A stretch of 64,000 nt of DNA from Setoptus koraiensis. Lineage: Eukaryota > Arthropoda. Each line of letters opens with the position of its first letter. The first letter of the stretch is position 1. Positions 1 to 14,058 of the stretch are shown piece after piece. Position numbers and translations under genes: made by a program. The stretch covers positions 19,034,001 to 19,098,000 of the forward strand of contig CM106586.1 of the NCBI GenBank assembly GCA_048013815.1, given 5' to 3'. The notes under the pieces were generated by a model, which was given only the letters and a program-made list of their open reading frames with translations, had not been told where the DNA came from and searched no databases.

Positions 1-3740
<3,740 letters not shown>

Positions 3741-4679
3741 ATGTTCCCAGACAAAATATTTTTCGTTACTTTATTGATCTTCTGCGTAAGTTGCAACTAT
3801 TGGTATATACCTATTATATTTAATCAGAGAGAACAAAAAAAAAACAAGCGAAAATCTAGACCTACCAGATCGCCTATCACGTTTTGCTCGGATTGAATGC
3901 ATCTGAAAAAATGCAGCTTGATAGCGGATAATTTATCAGTTCAATAGGAAATATATCAAAAACAATAGCAACAACTTTTGTTTATGTGTCATATCCGCTT
4001 TATGCTAAACGATATTTAGTCCTATATCATCACTACATCGCAGCATTTCAATACTTAATTGTTTATCTGTCTGAAATTTATATATCTATAATTCAGGTAA
4101 CTAACATCATGGCGAGCAAAGACTCCTCACCTACAAGGAAGGTCGGAAGTACAGGAGCAGTCCTAGGCAAGGATGCAGAAACTGCCCGAATTATCCAAAA
4201 GGTAATAAATTCTTTCTCGTAATACGATCATGGCTATTTTACCAAGTTTGGCTACATGATTATTTGATTTCAACATTATTGTATTTCCCATACTTTCGTA
4301 TTGTAGATCAAGCCGGATTTTGAGCAAAAGATTGGAAAACCAGTGAAGGAGCTTGATGTCATTCATTATCGCCGTCAAATGGTGAACGGAGTCAATTATT
4401 TCATCAAGGTAATTAAGCTCCGCTAGAACTTTTCTAAACAATGACTTCACATCTTATGTAGGCTAAACTGATAGTAATACTGGCAGCATATCCTCGGGCC
4501 GTTCTAATTGATATATTTACAATTTATACACTCAAAATATACAGGCCAAAGTGGTTTTCGACGATAATACCAGTTCTATAGCTCACTTGAGAGTTTACAG
4601 TCCCTTCCAAGGGGAACCAGAATTGAACGCTTATCAATTGGATAAGACATTGGAGGAGAAGCTTGAATATTTTCAATAG
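3741..4679 (+). CDS. Stefin-type cystatin with a signal-peptide first exon
   Basis: Reversible inhibitor of papain-like cysteine proteases. Four exons, all joined in phase 0: 3741-3785, 4097-4201, 4307-4408 and 4545-4679, giving 128 aa. Exons 2-4 form a type-1 cystatin: an N-terminal Gly segment (GAVLGKD), QMVNG in place of the usual QVVAG first hairpin loop, HLRVYSPF, and a C-terminal NAYQLDKTLEEKLEYF. There are no disulphide cysteines. Exon 1 encodes a short hydrophobic segment (MFPDKIFFVTLLIFC) that looks like a secretion signal, which stefins normally lack. An in-frame ATG at 4109 inside exon 2 would give the ordinary cytosolic form of 109 aa. Exon 1 is inferred from its GTAAGT donor and matching phase, so the cytosolic form is the safer call. 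The gene is divergent from ROCK. Confidence 0.85.
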
Positions 4680-5682
4680 TGATAGTTCGAGGAAGAAATA
4701 TTCCTATCATCAACGGAAATCAGAAATCGGATAATGTCGCATCAACAGAAAAAAGATTACGAAATTATCTAGTCAAATATCCAGTGTTTTCACTCTGTTC
4801 AGTGTCTTCACTTTGTGGGCAATCAAAACTACAAATGAATTCCTCCAAATTGTTTTATAAGTGATTGTATCTGAGTAAACAGCTTCCAACGAGATGTTTC
4901 AATTGATTGTCGTAGGTTGTTTGTTACACAACAGGGGGTTCATTTCTAATCTTTTTTCTCTATATAATTTATTATCCGTGAAGTAAGTAGCTCCCGAGTA
5001 GAAAAATATCATCGAACTTATATGTACCTCAAAGGAGAACAAGTAATCTGTTGGGAGACGAAGTAGTGACCACTTGTCAAAACGAAACTTCATAAACTAA
5101 TCAGTTGTGAGAGTTTTATGGAGGAAAACAGCACATAATTTGTTCGTCTTTCCTAGAAAAGTATCTTTCCGTTCTCTCCGACTTCTTCCATCTGGTCAAT
5201 ATCTGAATTGTTATATATTGTTATATAACAAACGAAAGCGATTATCTCGAAACTATCGAGTGGGCTTGAGATGCGCTGATTGAATGGGAGGATAGAGATG
5301 TCTCAATACTGTATTTATGGGAGGGCACAAATACTTCACGAAGATAGGACTAGGGAGGCGATAAGCGATGGGAGCTCCCGCTTCCTCTCGTTATCGCCAG
5401 ACTATTCACAAATCTCCCTACTTATGTGCTCCCTCATGCAATGCTATTGATGATAGCGATGCAAACAATGATGGTAAACAAACGTAGAATAAAGACATCT
5501 CGCCGGCCTGATATAATTTATATCAAATAATATAAATGCTAGTCTGATGTAGCTAGCATCAAAATAGATTGAATTAATTAAAACAACACGATTTATTATT
5601 AGTATTATCACTGTGTTGTATCATTTTCTATAAATATCTTTATATTTTAACCAGCCACTATAATCAAGTGATCCACACAAAC
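4680..5682. other. Intergenic region, no gene seen
   Basis: AT-rich spacer between the stefin stop codon and the V-ATPase subunit H start. A 14-bp perfect AT-rich palindrome sits near 5220-5233. No coding region, RNA gene or repeat family was recognised. The last few hundred bases should include the subunit H promoter. Confidence 0.45.
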
Positions 5683-6776
5683 ATGTTGGAGAATATAACT
5701 CAGCTTCCAGATGAGATATGGTTACAGGCGAGCGAGATAAAGAGCAACCCTGTGAACTGGCAGGCTTATTTCCAGTCGCAGATGATTTCGCAAGATGATT
5801 TTAATTTTATATCTTCGTTTGAACGATTAAATGGACCTCAGCTAGTCAAATTTTTAGAGGAGAATAGAACGCAATGCGGAAAGACTTTTATATTCTTCTT
5901 GGAGCGCCTCGCAACGGAGCACACCATCCAGTATGTATTGATACTCATTGATGATATGCTAAGTCGAGACAAGTCTAGAGTTGAGATCTTTCGTGACTAC
6001 TGTCAAGAGATTGGAGTCTCTGTTTGGAATCCATTTTTGATGTTAATTAACCGCACTGACGGGTTCATCATAAATATGAGCTGCCGCATAGTAGCGAAAA
6101 TCGCTTGCTGTAGTTGCCAGCTTATGGGCCAGCCGGACCTCACTGTCTATTTGTCGTGGCTCAGAGACCATTTAAGAACACCGGTAAGCTACTGATAATG
6201 TCTATGCAGAATCGCCGTGATAGGTGCGAAGTTATAATTGATGGCATTCTAACTTTCATTAATGATATGTTTTTTCTCTGTATCAGAATGGCCAATACTT
6301 GCAATCGGTTGCCAGATGCTTGCAAATGATGCTTCGCATTGAAGAGTACAGGAAGGCTTTTGATGAAATCGATGGCATGGCCACTTTAGAAAGTCTCATC
6401 AGTGAGGAGAAACTGAATTTTCAAATTCAATACCAACTTATTTTCTGCTGGTGGGTCCTTACATTTAACACAGATCTGGCTAGGAAAATGAAAAAGTATA
6501 ATCTGATCCAGAATCTTGCCGATATCCTTCGTAAGGCAGTCAAAGAAAAAGTTCGACGCATCGTTTTGGCTGTCTTGAGAAATCTGATAGAGAAAGTCGA
6601 TGATCCAGACATGAGTCGAGAAAATGCCATATTGATGGTTCAATGCAAGATAATGAAACAATTGGAGATGATACAACAATCTGTCCAGAACAATGGCGAT
6701 CCAGAACTGATTGAAGATACGGAATTTCTGATAGATGCTCTGCAAACTTCAGTGCAGGACCTTAGCTCCTTCGACG
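5683..6776 (+). CDS. VhaSFD: V-type proton ATPase subunit H, truncated by a sequence gap
   Basis: Regulatory subunit of the V1 sector of the vacuolar proton pump, needed for coupling and for silencing free V1. Exon 1 is 5683-6183 (167 codons) and exon 2 starts at 6287 after a 103-nt GT-AG intron, open to the gap at 6776. Family hallmarks are clear: [18 protein letters not shown] near the N-terminus, [29 protein letters not shown] at the exon junction, [18 protein letters not shown], and SVQDLSSFD just before the gap. About 140-150 residues of the C-terminal helical domain expected for the family are missing. They do not reappear after the gap, where 28S rRNA sequence starts. I chose the ATG at 5683 because the preceding in-frame codon at 5668 is GTG. 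The break looks like an assembly problem rather than a biological truncation. Confidence 0.93.
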
Positions 6777-7276
6777 NNNNNNNNNNNNNNNNNNNNNNNN
6801 NNNNNNNNNNNNNNNNNNNNNNNNNNNNNNNNNNNNNNNNNNNNNNNNNNNNNNNNNNNNNNNNNNNNNNNNNNNNNNNNNNNNNNNNNNNNNNNNNNNN
6901 NNNNNNNNNNNNNNNNNNNNNNNNNNNNNNNNNNNNNNNNNNNNNNNNNNNNNNNNNNNNNNNNNNNNNNNNNNNNNNNNNNNNNNNNNNNNNNNNNNNN
7001 NNNNNNNNNNNNNNNNNNNNNNNNNNNNNNNNNNNNNNNNNNNNNNNNNNNNNNNNNNNNNNNNNNNNNNNNNNNNNNNNNNNNNNNNNNNNNNNNNNNN
7101 NNNNNNNNNNNNNNNNNNNNNNNNNNNNNNNNNNNNNNNNNNNNNNNNNNNNNNNNNNNNNNNNNNNNNNNNNNNNNNNNNNNNNNNNNNNNNNNNNNNN
7201 NNNNNNNNNNNNNNNNNNNNNNNNNNNNNNNNNNNNNNNNNNNNNNNNNNNNNNNNNNNNNNNNNNNNNNNNNNNN
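6777..7276. other. Run of exactly 500 N (assembly gap)
   Basis: Exactly 500 undetermined bases, a size that usually marks a scaffold join of unknown length. The left side is the middle of a V-ATPase subunit H exon and the right side is 28S rRNA, so the two sides may not be neighbours in the genome. Confidence 0.95.
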
Positions 7277-8471
7277 ATATAAATCGCATACAGCCCGATT
7301 AACTCGTTCCTCAGAGCCAATCCTTTTCCCGAAGTTACGGATCCGTTTTGCCGACTTCCCTTACCTACATTATCCTAAGTGACCAGAGGCTGTTAACCTT
7401 GGAGACCTGCTGCGGATATGGGTACGGCCAAGTGGGAAAATCAACACTATTATAAAGATTGCTCCCCATAATAGCTCCGCTTACACGATTTTTCAAGGGC
7501 CAAAGACAGCTCATGGGACAATGCTAGAACCGCATTGCTTTACGTTTACTACAACCTTATCTTCGATTGATTCGATTCCAAGGTCTCGTTGAGAAAACAC
7601 AGTAAACTTACAAAGAAAAGACAACTCTTCCCCAGGCTGCCGTCGGCGTCATCGTGCTTGTTTGCGTTACCGCCAATATTGATAGTATTCTAGTTTTTAC
7701 ACTAGCCCACTACCAATAATCTCCCCATCTTGGTTTAGGAATATTAACCTAATTCCCTTTCGAGTCATATTGTGCTTTTTATTTTTTCTTTTTTATGGAA
7801 AAATTAAAGACAATCTTTGATTCAGAAATAGCTTTCGCCATTCTCTTAGGACCGACTGACCCATGTTCAATTGCTGTTAGCATGGAACCCTTCTCCACAT
7901 TGGCCCTCAAGGGTCTCACTTGAGTATTTGCTACTACCACCAAGATCTGTACTATTGTCCGTTCCAGCCAGGCTCACGCCCTCATAGCCTTCAACACGAA
8001 CAACACAACCCTCCTACACGTTGAGATATAACTTATCGCTTTAATGGCAAATTGTTATCTCAACGGTGAAGTATAAGTTCAACACTCGAGCTGCTTCCAT
8101 TTTCAGGGCAAGTTGCTTCGGCAAGTGAGTTGTTACACACTCCTTAGATGATTCCGACTTCCATGGCCACATCCTTGCTGTCTTTAGCAACTTACACCTT
8201 TCATGGGATCTCATGAGTGTAGTATAGACAATTTGTTTATTTCTGTCTAGGTATCGGCAACTTTAACTTCACTTTCGGTTCATCCCGCATCGCCAGTTCT
8301 GCTTACCAAAAATGGCCCACTTAGTACTTAACGTATTCTAGATATTATGGCATCAGTTAAGTATGTCATATATCTCACCCATTTAAAGTTTGAGAATAGG
8401 TTGAGAACGTTTCGTTCCCAAGGCCTCTAATCATTCGCTTTACCAGATGAAACTACATAAAAACAAGTACT

Positions 8472-8522
<51 letters not shown>

Positions 8523-8690
8523 AGTCTTTCGCCCCTATACCCAGGTCTGACGATCGATTTGCACGTCAGAATCGCTACAATCCTCCACCAGAGTTTCCTC
8601 TGGCTTCAATTTGCCCAGGCATAGTTCACCATCTTTCGGGTACCAGTCAAGTATCTCTTTACTCCACCCAACTAACACTTGCGCGTATAG
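7277..8690 (-). rRNA. Partial 28S (large-subunit) rRNA
   Basis: Read on the minus strand, this holds long stretches of conserved eukaryotic 28S rRNA. Examples are the block with GGTGAACTATGCCTGGGC and the GGGTATAGGGGCGAAAGAC segment (near 8530-8640), TTCTCAAACTTTAAATGGGT (near 8375), GTGTGTAACAACTCAC (near 8130), CCGCAGCAGGTCTCCAAGG (near 7405) and AAGTCGGCAAAACGGATCCG (near 7345). The order and strand are consistent, covering roughly the middle 1.4 kb of the molecule. Neither the 5' third nor the 3' end is present: the 3' side runs into the gap and the 5' side stops near 8690 in ordinary sequence. Conserved helices look well kept, so it may be a functional-type sequence joined in by the assembler, or a truncated rDNA copy. 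No 18S or 5.8S is seen. Confidence 0.9.
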
Positions 8691-9102
8691 TTATACGAAT
8701 ATACGAACCAACCAACAACCAACCAACCAACCAACAACCAACCAATTCTAACCAATAAGGCTTATAAGTCACCTTTAGGCTCTCATATTAGTGTGATGAA
8801 TGCAGATATGAGAGGTGTGATGGTGCAAGAAAATGAATGCAACTACTATAATCATAAGGTTCTAGAATTCTCTTTAAAGTGTCTTGTGTAACGACAAAAA
8901 TCAACAAATCCAATATCAATCATTCAATTAGTATAAAGTTTCTAACCGCTTAGGTCCTGAAAATGACATAAATAGTCAAGTATTGTAGTGCCAGATATTT
9001 ACTGAGAAACAGTCGTAAGCCTGACGCGGCAATCCACGCTGATGTGACATCAAATCAGTTTTTTCTCCTTACTTTTTACCTTTCACTGGGTCGGATGGTA
9101 TA
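8691..9102. other. Spacer with a CCAA-rich low-complexity tract
   Basis: Begins with a CCAA/CAAC-rich tract (about 8705-8745) at the point where 28S similarity stops, followed by AT-rich sequence with no recognised gene. The tract may mark the junction between the rRNA fragment and single-copy DNA. Confidence 0.45.
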
Positions 9103-9945
9103 TTAACGCTCATAGCGCCGGATGTTGTCTTTTATCCAATCCAAATGATGCTCTATCTCGGTAAATCCAGCTTGACTGTTGTTTTTTAATGCTGATGGGC
9201 AGTCTGAATTCAAATGGAAAGAATGTATCCCTCGCAACTCCCATTCCATCTTCCCTTTGTCTTTCTTCTTTTTAGTCAGAATCGGTGTTCCTGCCAGACC
9301 GCAAATATCTGTTATTGTTCGACTATTTACATTGAAAAAGACAGCACAAACACTGGTTGGATCTGCTTTAATAGGTAGAACATTTTCTTGGCACTTGACC
9401 ATCTTCAAATTAGTTTGTTGAAGAGTATTCGAATTGCTTCCAAGCAATTCATATCCTATGGCTGTCACAGTGCCACCCGAAATTAATCGTTTTGCTGGCA
9501 TCGTGGGTAGACTTACAATTCTTGCTTTTGTTCCTATTGTGATTGGCTCTCTGAGCTTTAACAATACGACGGATCTAGATTTGTTTCTTTGTCGTGATTG
9601 CTCAATACGACAGTCGATTTCAATTCCTCTTTTGGAATATTGATGTGACAAATTTTGTAGATTGGGGAATACAAGTATGTTCCTCTTGTCTATACCCTCT
9701 ACGCAAGACGATGATGTGATGACAAGATTTTTAGATATTATTGCAGACAAACACTCTCTCACAGCGCGTCTATTTGATTCTGATATTGAGACTCTGGCAA
9801 TGAACGGCGCCGTTGTTTTGCTAACAGGCTCTAATTTTTCATCGGAAGCTGATATAAAGGGGTCTTTGCTATTACAGATTGAGTGAGCTGAATTGTTACA
9901 AATTGCTAGTAATAGTGATACAACAAGATGGAATGTTGATCTCAT
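9103..9945 (-). CDS. Secreted inactive serine-protease homologue (trypsin fold), copy 1
   Basis: A 280-aa single-exon protein with a signal peptide (about residues 1-23). It keeps the chymotrypsin/trypsin layout but has lost all three catalytic residues. The His block AAHC is replaced by SSSC (VITSSSC, so His to Ser). The DIAL block reads SVVLLKL (Asp to Ser). The GDSGGP block reads GLAGTP (Asp to Leu, Ser to Ala). There is no IVGG-type activation site at the domain start. The C-terminal GFTEI...DWIKD resembles the usual YTRV...WI end. Similar loss is known in the scabies-mite inactivated protease paralogues, some of which bind host complement; any such role here is inference. The gene lies head-to-head with its relative at 11818. 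The start at 9945 gives a good signal peptide. Confidence 0.87.
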   Translation of the reverse strand: MRSTFHLVVSLLLAICNNSAHSICNSKDPFISASDEKLEPVSKTTAPFIARVSISESNRRAVRECLSAIISKNLVITSSSCVEGIDKRNILVFPNLQNLSHQYSKRGIEIDCRIEQSRQRNKSRSVVLLKLREPITIGTKARIVSLPTMPAKRLISGGTVTAIGYELLGSNSNTLQQTNLKMVKCQENVLPIKADPTSVCAVFFNVNSRTITDICGLAGTPILTKKKKDKGKMEWELRGIHSFHLNSDCPSALKNNSQAGFTEIEHHLDWIKDNIRRYER

Positions 9946-11817
9946 TTTGACTTGCAGTTACCGGTTTCACTGACTATTTAATTTAAATTTCCAATGGTTC
10001 AAATGAATTCTCTAAATATGGTTCTCTTTCTCACACTATGCGTTCACGATCTGCCTGATCTGATTGATTTGATGAATGGCTTTGGATTTCAAACTGGCCG
10101 AGACTTTAAATACAGAACTGCTTTCCATCTGATTATTGATGCCACCAAAAGTAGTTATATTGTCATGGATACTCTATTGAACTTTAAAATAATTTCACTA
10201 ACAGTATAACCTTTCCAATAAAAAAGAACTCTCAGTCATTCTAAATGGTCACCAAAACTGAACCGCATCATTCAGCGAAAATATTAGAACATTCAGTCAG
10301 TTGGACCAAGATTTTTTATAATATTAACTTTGATGTAGATCAGTTATTACTAGATCATTCATTTAACGACAATGTTTTTGATGGAATGCATGAATAATTA
10401 TAATTAATTATAACTTTTGTTCGAAAATTTTGATGTAGAATGATCAAATAAAATAGAACGGGAAGAGTTAGAATGTAAACTTGAACCATTTATCCCAGGT
10501 TACAGGACAAGTTCATGCCACAATCATCATCAAGCTAATGATGACATCGTTTCGATCCATTTCCATAGCTTTAAACTTAGAGTTATGTATTGTAACTAAT
10601 CTGAATGTTATTTCTAGTGTATAGTTTTCTAGTGTTTTGCAAAAATCATCGGATAATTTAATTGTCGCAATGCATTTGATCCAGCACATATTCTCGGAAC
10701 CACTTATTCGAATAGATGTGCCGAGGTCGTCATGGAATCATGATTGAAAAATATTCATTCTGTCATATGAATATCGGTGAAACAAAGAACATTCAGTGTT
10801 TGTGTGAGCATTGTAGTGGTGATCGATTGATCTCTCCAGTTTTAGTGAATTTGGAGCGATTGTGTGAACGCCTCATGTATGGATGAATAATTGACTAACG
10901 TTAGAGCGCAAAGTCCACCTGACCCGGTTAGTTGAAGCAATTGGCTGGATGGCTAAACGACTTTAGACCACATCTAAGCACCGACTCTTGTTTAAACATT
11001 GTAACTGGAGTAAAATTAATCACCCAACAATTAAATGATAATTACATTGTTTTTTTTATTGTGAAGCGAGTACAATCGAGCCTCTTTCGGCCACTCGTCA
11101 ACGAAGTCACGCAGTCAACAAAGCCCCCCGACAGAAGGGGAAACCCCACAGAAATCCAACACGTGAAAGAGGGTCGAATTTTCAAGACTCTTCTATGGAC
11201 CAGGAGTGTGGAAGCTCAATGTAAGTAACTGATCAAGGCGTCAATTATACATGACCCGGATAATTTGGACAATAGGCTGAATGGTTGAACAATTATCGAC
11301 CAAGTGTGACCACATTTAAACATCAAATTTTGTTTAAACACAGTGGTCATAGTAAAGTTAATCGCTTAACAATTGATTATTGATAGCGTTTTTTTTTTGT
11401 TAAGCGAGCACAAGTGAGCTTCATAATTTTTGGTTCACAGCTCAACGGAACAGATTTCATGCAACCAATCCACATGAATTTGTTAGTCATATCGAGTCAA
11501 ACAGGAGTCTCGTTAATTGATTAATGCCGCACATTGTTGTCTCATTATAAATAATCTACCTAAGAATAATACTCGATTCCAACAATAGTTTTCTTATTTC
11601 ATTTTCCGACATAGCGAGAGCATATAACTATCAAAGATTTATTCTTTTTAATTTCAACACCATCTATCATATCACCACGGCAATCGAAACTCGATAAGTT
11701 AATTGAAAGATCGTGTTTAGTGGATCCGAATAGAAGCAGAGTAGAAAATCTTGATTTCCAAATTCACGACAATCTCAACTCGTTAATGTCCTCAAAACTA
11801 AGAAATTCCAAGTCACA
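9946..11817. other. Divergent spacer with a direct repeat
   Basis: AT-rich spacer between two head-to-head protease homologues, so it should hold both promoters. It carries two diverged direct copies of a roughly 165-bp unit, about 10918-11085 and 11255-11425. Each contains a TGACCCGG start, a TTTGTTTAAACA-like block and a T-rich tract followed by GAAGCGAG or TAAGCGAG. No gene was recognised. Confidence 0.5.
10918..11425. repeat. Two diverged direct copies of a ~165-bp unit
   Basis: Copies at about 10918-11085 and 11255-11425 align along their length with substitutions and small gaps. Both start at a GACCCGG word and end after a poly-T run followed by AGCGAG(T/C)ACAA. They could be solo copies of a non-autonomous element. 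No inverted ends or target duplications were evident. Confidence 0.55.
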
Positions 11818-12651
11818 ATGCAGTCAACTATGGCTATACTATTAATGTTCGCCTATTCAATCAGTCTCATATCTACCCAGAACATTTTGTCAAAGAACAT
11901 AGTGAAAGTTTTTGCAAGGGAAGCTTCTGAATCGGTTGCACCGTTGATTGCATACCTTTATATAAAACGACCACTTCGAACAACCGATAAAGAATGTTTA
12001 GCAGCAATTGTATCGGAAAATTTTGTTGTCACCTCGGCATTTTGTGTGCTTGATTCAAAACCTGAGGAGGTAATTGTCTACCCAAATCAATATAATCGCA
12101 CAAATTTAGCTCTGTCAAATAACAAGTATAAAGTTGTTCAAATAATAAAAAAAGATTACAACAGACGATCTAAAGTTAACGATATTGCCCTGTTAAGGCT
12201 CCACAAGCGTATCACAATAGACACTAATGCTGATATTGTCAATCTTCCCAATCCGATCGATTGGCATAGATCCGAAGAATTTGGTCTTTCTGCCGAAGTT
12301 TTAGCAGTCGGGTATGATCTCTACGGAGAGGGTGCGATATCGAAATCTTTAAAAGAAACTAACTTGATATTAGTAAAATGCAGATCTGGTGCGGCTACGC
12401 ATATATGTGCGGCCAGAAATGCTGGTAATAATGATCATGCAATATCAGCGCAAATTTGTGGTATGGCTGGCACACCCCTCCTGTATGATGGTGACGGATT
12501 GGGTAAGACGTGGGTGTTGCGAGGAATATTATCATTTGATTCACCAGACAATTGTCCATCAGTGTCTAATAGTAGTCAAACTGGGTTTACAGAAGTTGCA
12601 CAATACGTAAATTGGATGAAAGACATCTTAATAAACAATAATCAGATATAG
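11818..12651 (+). CDS. Secreted inactive serine-protease homologue (trypsin fold), copy 2
   Basis: A 277-aa single-exon protein with a signal peptide (MQSTMAILLMFAYSISLIST). It is clearly related to the protein at 9103-9945: both share CLAAI/CLSAI at the domain start, ICGMAGTP/ICGLAGTP, and NSSQTGFTE near the C-terminus. Catalytic His is Phe (VTSAFCV) and catalytic Ser is Ala (GMAGTP), while the Asp block NDIALLRL is intact. It cannot be a working protease but probably keeps the fold and secretion. No activation-peptide cleavage site is visible. A polyadenylation signal AATAAA lies at 12718-12723, 67 nt after the stop. Retention of Asp suggests it is less diverged than copy 1. Its role is unknown; inhibition, decoy binding or host interaction are possible by analogy with mite inactive proteases. 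Confidence 0.88.
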   Translation: MQSTMAILLMFAYSISLISTQNILSKNIVKVFAREASESVAPLIAYLYIKRPLRTTDKECLAAIVSENFVVTSAFCVLDSKPEEVIVYPNQYNRTNLALSNNKYKVVQIIKKDYNRRSKVNDIALLRLHKRITIDTNADIVNLPNPIDWHRSEEFGLSAEVLAVGYDLYGEGAISKSLKETNLILVKCRSGAATHICAARNAGNNDHAISAQICGMAGTPLLYDGDGLGKTWVLRGILSFDSPDNCPSVSNSSQTGFTEVAQYVNWMKDILINNNQI

Positions 12652-13458
12652 ACCATGGATTCAATTTTGTGTTAGTGTCATCTTAATGAATGCAGGTTCT
12701 GAGTGCACCAAAGATTTAATAAAAGAATCTAAACTCCCACAGTAAATGTCGATGTAACTAAGATAGCTGGCGTATTTCGAGCAAATTCGCACGAAATTCA
12801 TTGAGCGTTAAAAACCAACCGGAAACCAGATAAACTCTTGAAACTTGCGATGATTCAAACCGCGTCTGCCTCGAGACTCTCGAAACCTCGCCCAAAAACT
12901 AGTAGTGATGAAACAGAGGCATCTTTAGAAAGAATCGAATCATCTGAGACTGCAGAAGTTTGTTCATTTATTCAAATGAATTGTGATTGACAGGCCGACA
13001 TCGATGCTTCTCTATCGATATATTTACATTGTTAGTTGAAATCCAAATCCATGTTATTCAAATCTGCTCATGGAGTTGCTTTAGTTCATTTCGGTGGCAC
13101 CATATCGTGCATAGCTGAAGGTGATCGTTATGGATGACATTCACAATAAACCATCTGATGTCGCGTTCGATCATGTATGAGAGCTATTCTTGGACAGATA
13201 CTTGTTGTTCGTCACGTTCGGTCATGTGTGAGAGCTATTTCTGGACAGACACATTCGTCACTATTTCTCGAATAGTTGCAGTTATCGTCATCGAGTAAAT
13301 ACAGTGCTATGTGTATCATCAATAAACGATCGACTTTTTTTTGTTCGCCATATTGCTATTCGGAACAAATTTGCAAATAAAAATTCAAATACTATTGCCC
13401 TAAGTTGTTAACATTAAAAAAGTTGTCTTTTTCAGAGAAAGAAAACGCAATTAACACT
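12652..13458. other. Spacer with a short tandem duplication
   Basis: Contains a roughly 54-bp tandem duplication at about 13155-13260, where a GTCGCGTTCGATCATGTATG-like block and AGAGCTATT...GGACAGA recur. A T-rich stretch ending in TTTTTCAG (about 13427-13435) just before the next gene looks like a splice acceptor for a 5'-UTR intron. No coding region was recognised. Confidence 0.45.
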
Positions 13459-13764
13459 ATGGAAAAATCTTTCTTGATTAGAATTGTTGGGCTCGCTTTG
13501 ATTGTTGTTGTTTTGGTGGCAACAAAAACAATCACTTGTGATGACGAACCACAAACACAGGTTGATGATGAATCATTAAAACAAGATGATGAGGACTGGT
13601 ATTCAAAATGTTTGGATCAATTAACTGAATTCGTTAACGCTCAAAACGAATTCTCTGTCCAAGTGATGGCTGATCCAAGGGAAGGCGACGAAGAAATGTT
13701 AGAGCAAATGAGAGAATTGATAATCGCGCAAAAGGAAAAATGCGAACAATTGCGCACAAACTAA
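13459..13764 (+). CDS. Small acidic secreted protein, unrecognised
   Basis: A 101-aa protein starting at the ATG at 13459. The hydrophobic segment IRIVGLALIVVVLVAT (about residues 7-22) with the following Cys looks like a signal peptide. The mature part is strongly acidic (QTQVDDESLKQDDEDW) and then helical and Glu/Gln-rich, with two cysteines (KCLDQ and KCEQL) that could form one disulphide. Polyadenylation signals follow at 13773 and 13801. An acceptor-like TTTTTCAG just upstream suggests an untranslated first exon. I do not recognise the family. Its place next to secreted protease homologues hints at a shared secretory tissue, but that is inference. Confidence 0.65.
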   Translation: MEKSFLIRIVGLALIVVVLVATKTITCDDEPQTQVDDESLKQDDEDWYSKCLDQLTEFVNAQNEFSVQVMADPREGDEEMLEQMRELIIAQKEKCEQLRTN

Positions 13765-14058
13765 GATAGGATAATAAAATTGCTGCTTCACAGAGAGCGT
13801 CAATAAACTCTTGAGACTTATTCAAAGTCCATGATATAAACTAACAACTTGCAAACTATAAAAGAAACATTTAATCGTTTCTGATCTAAAAACAAGTCAA
13901 AAGTCATGAGAAATGGACGCTGAATAATAACAATTAGTCTCACAATTGAACTCGATTCAGTATAATATCTCGACAGTACAAAGCTCGACAAGTCTATGTT
14001 TCGAGTATTACATGCTGTCATGTATTGTGTGTAATGAATTCATTTGAGCATATCTCTA

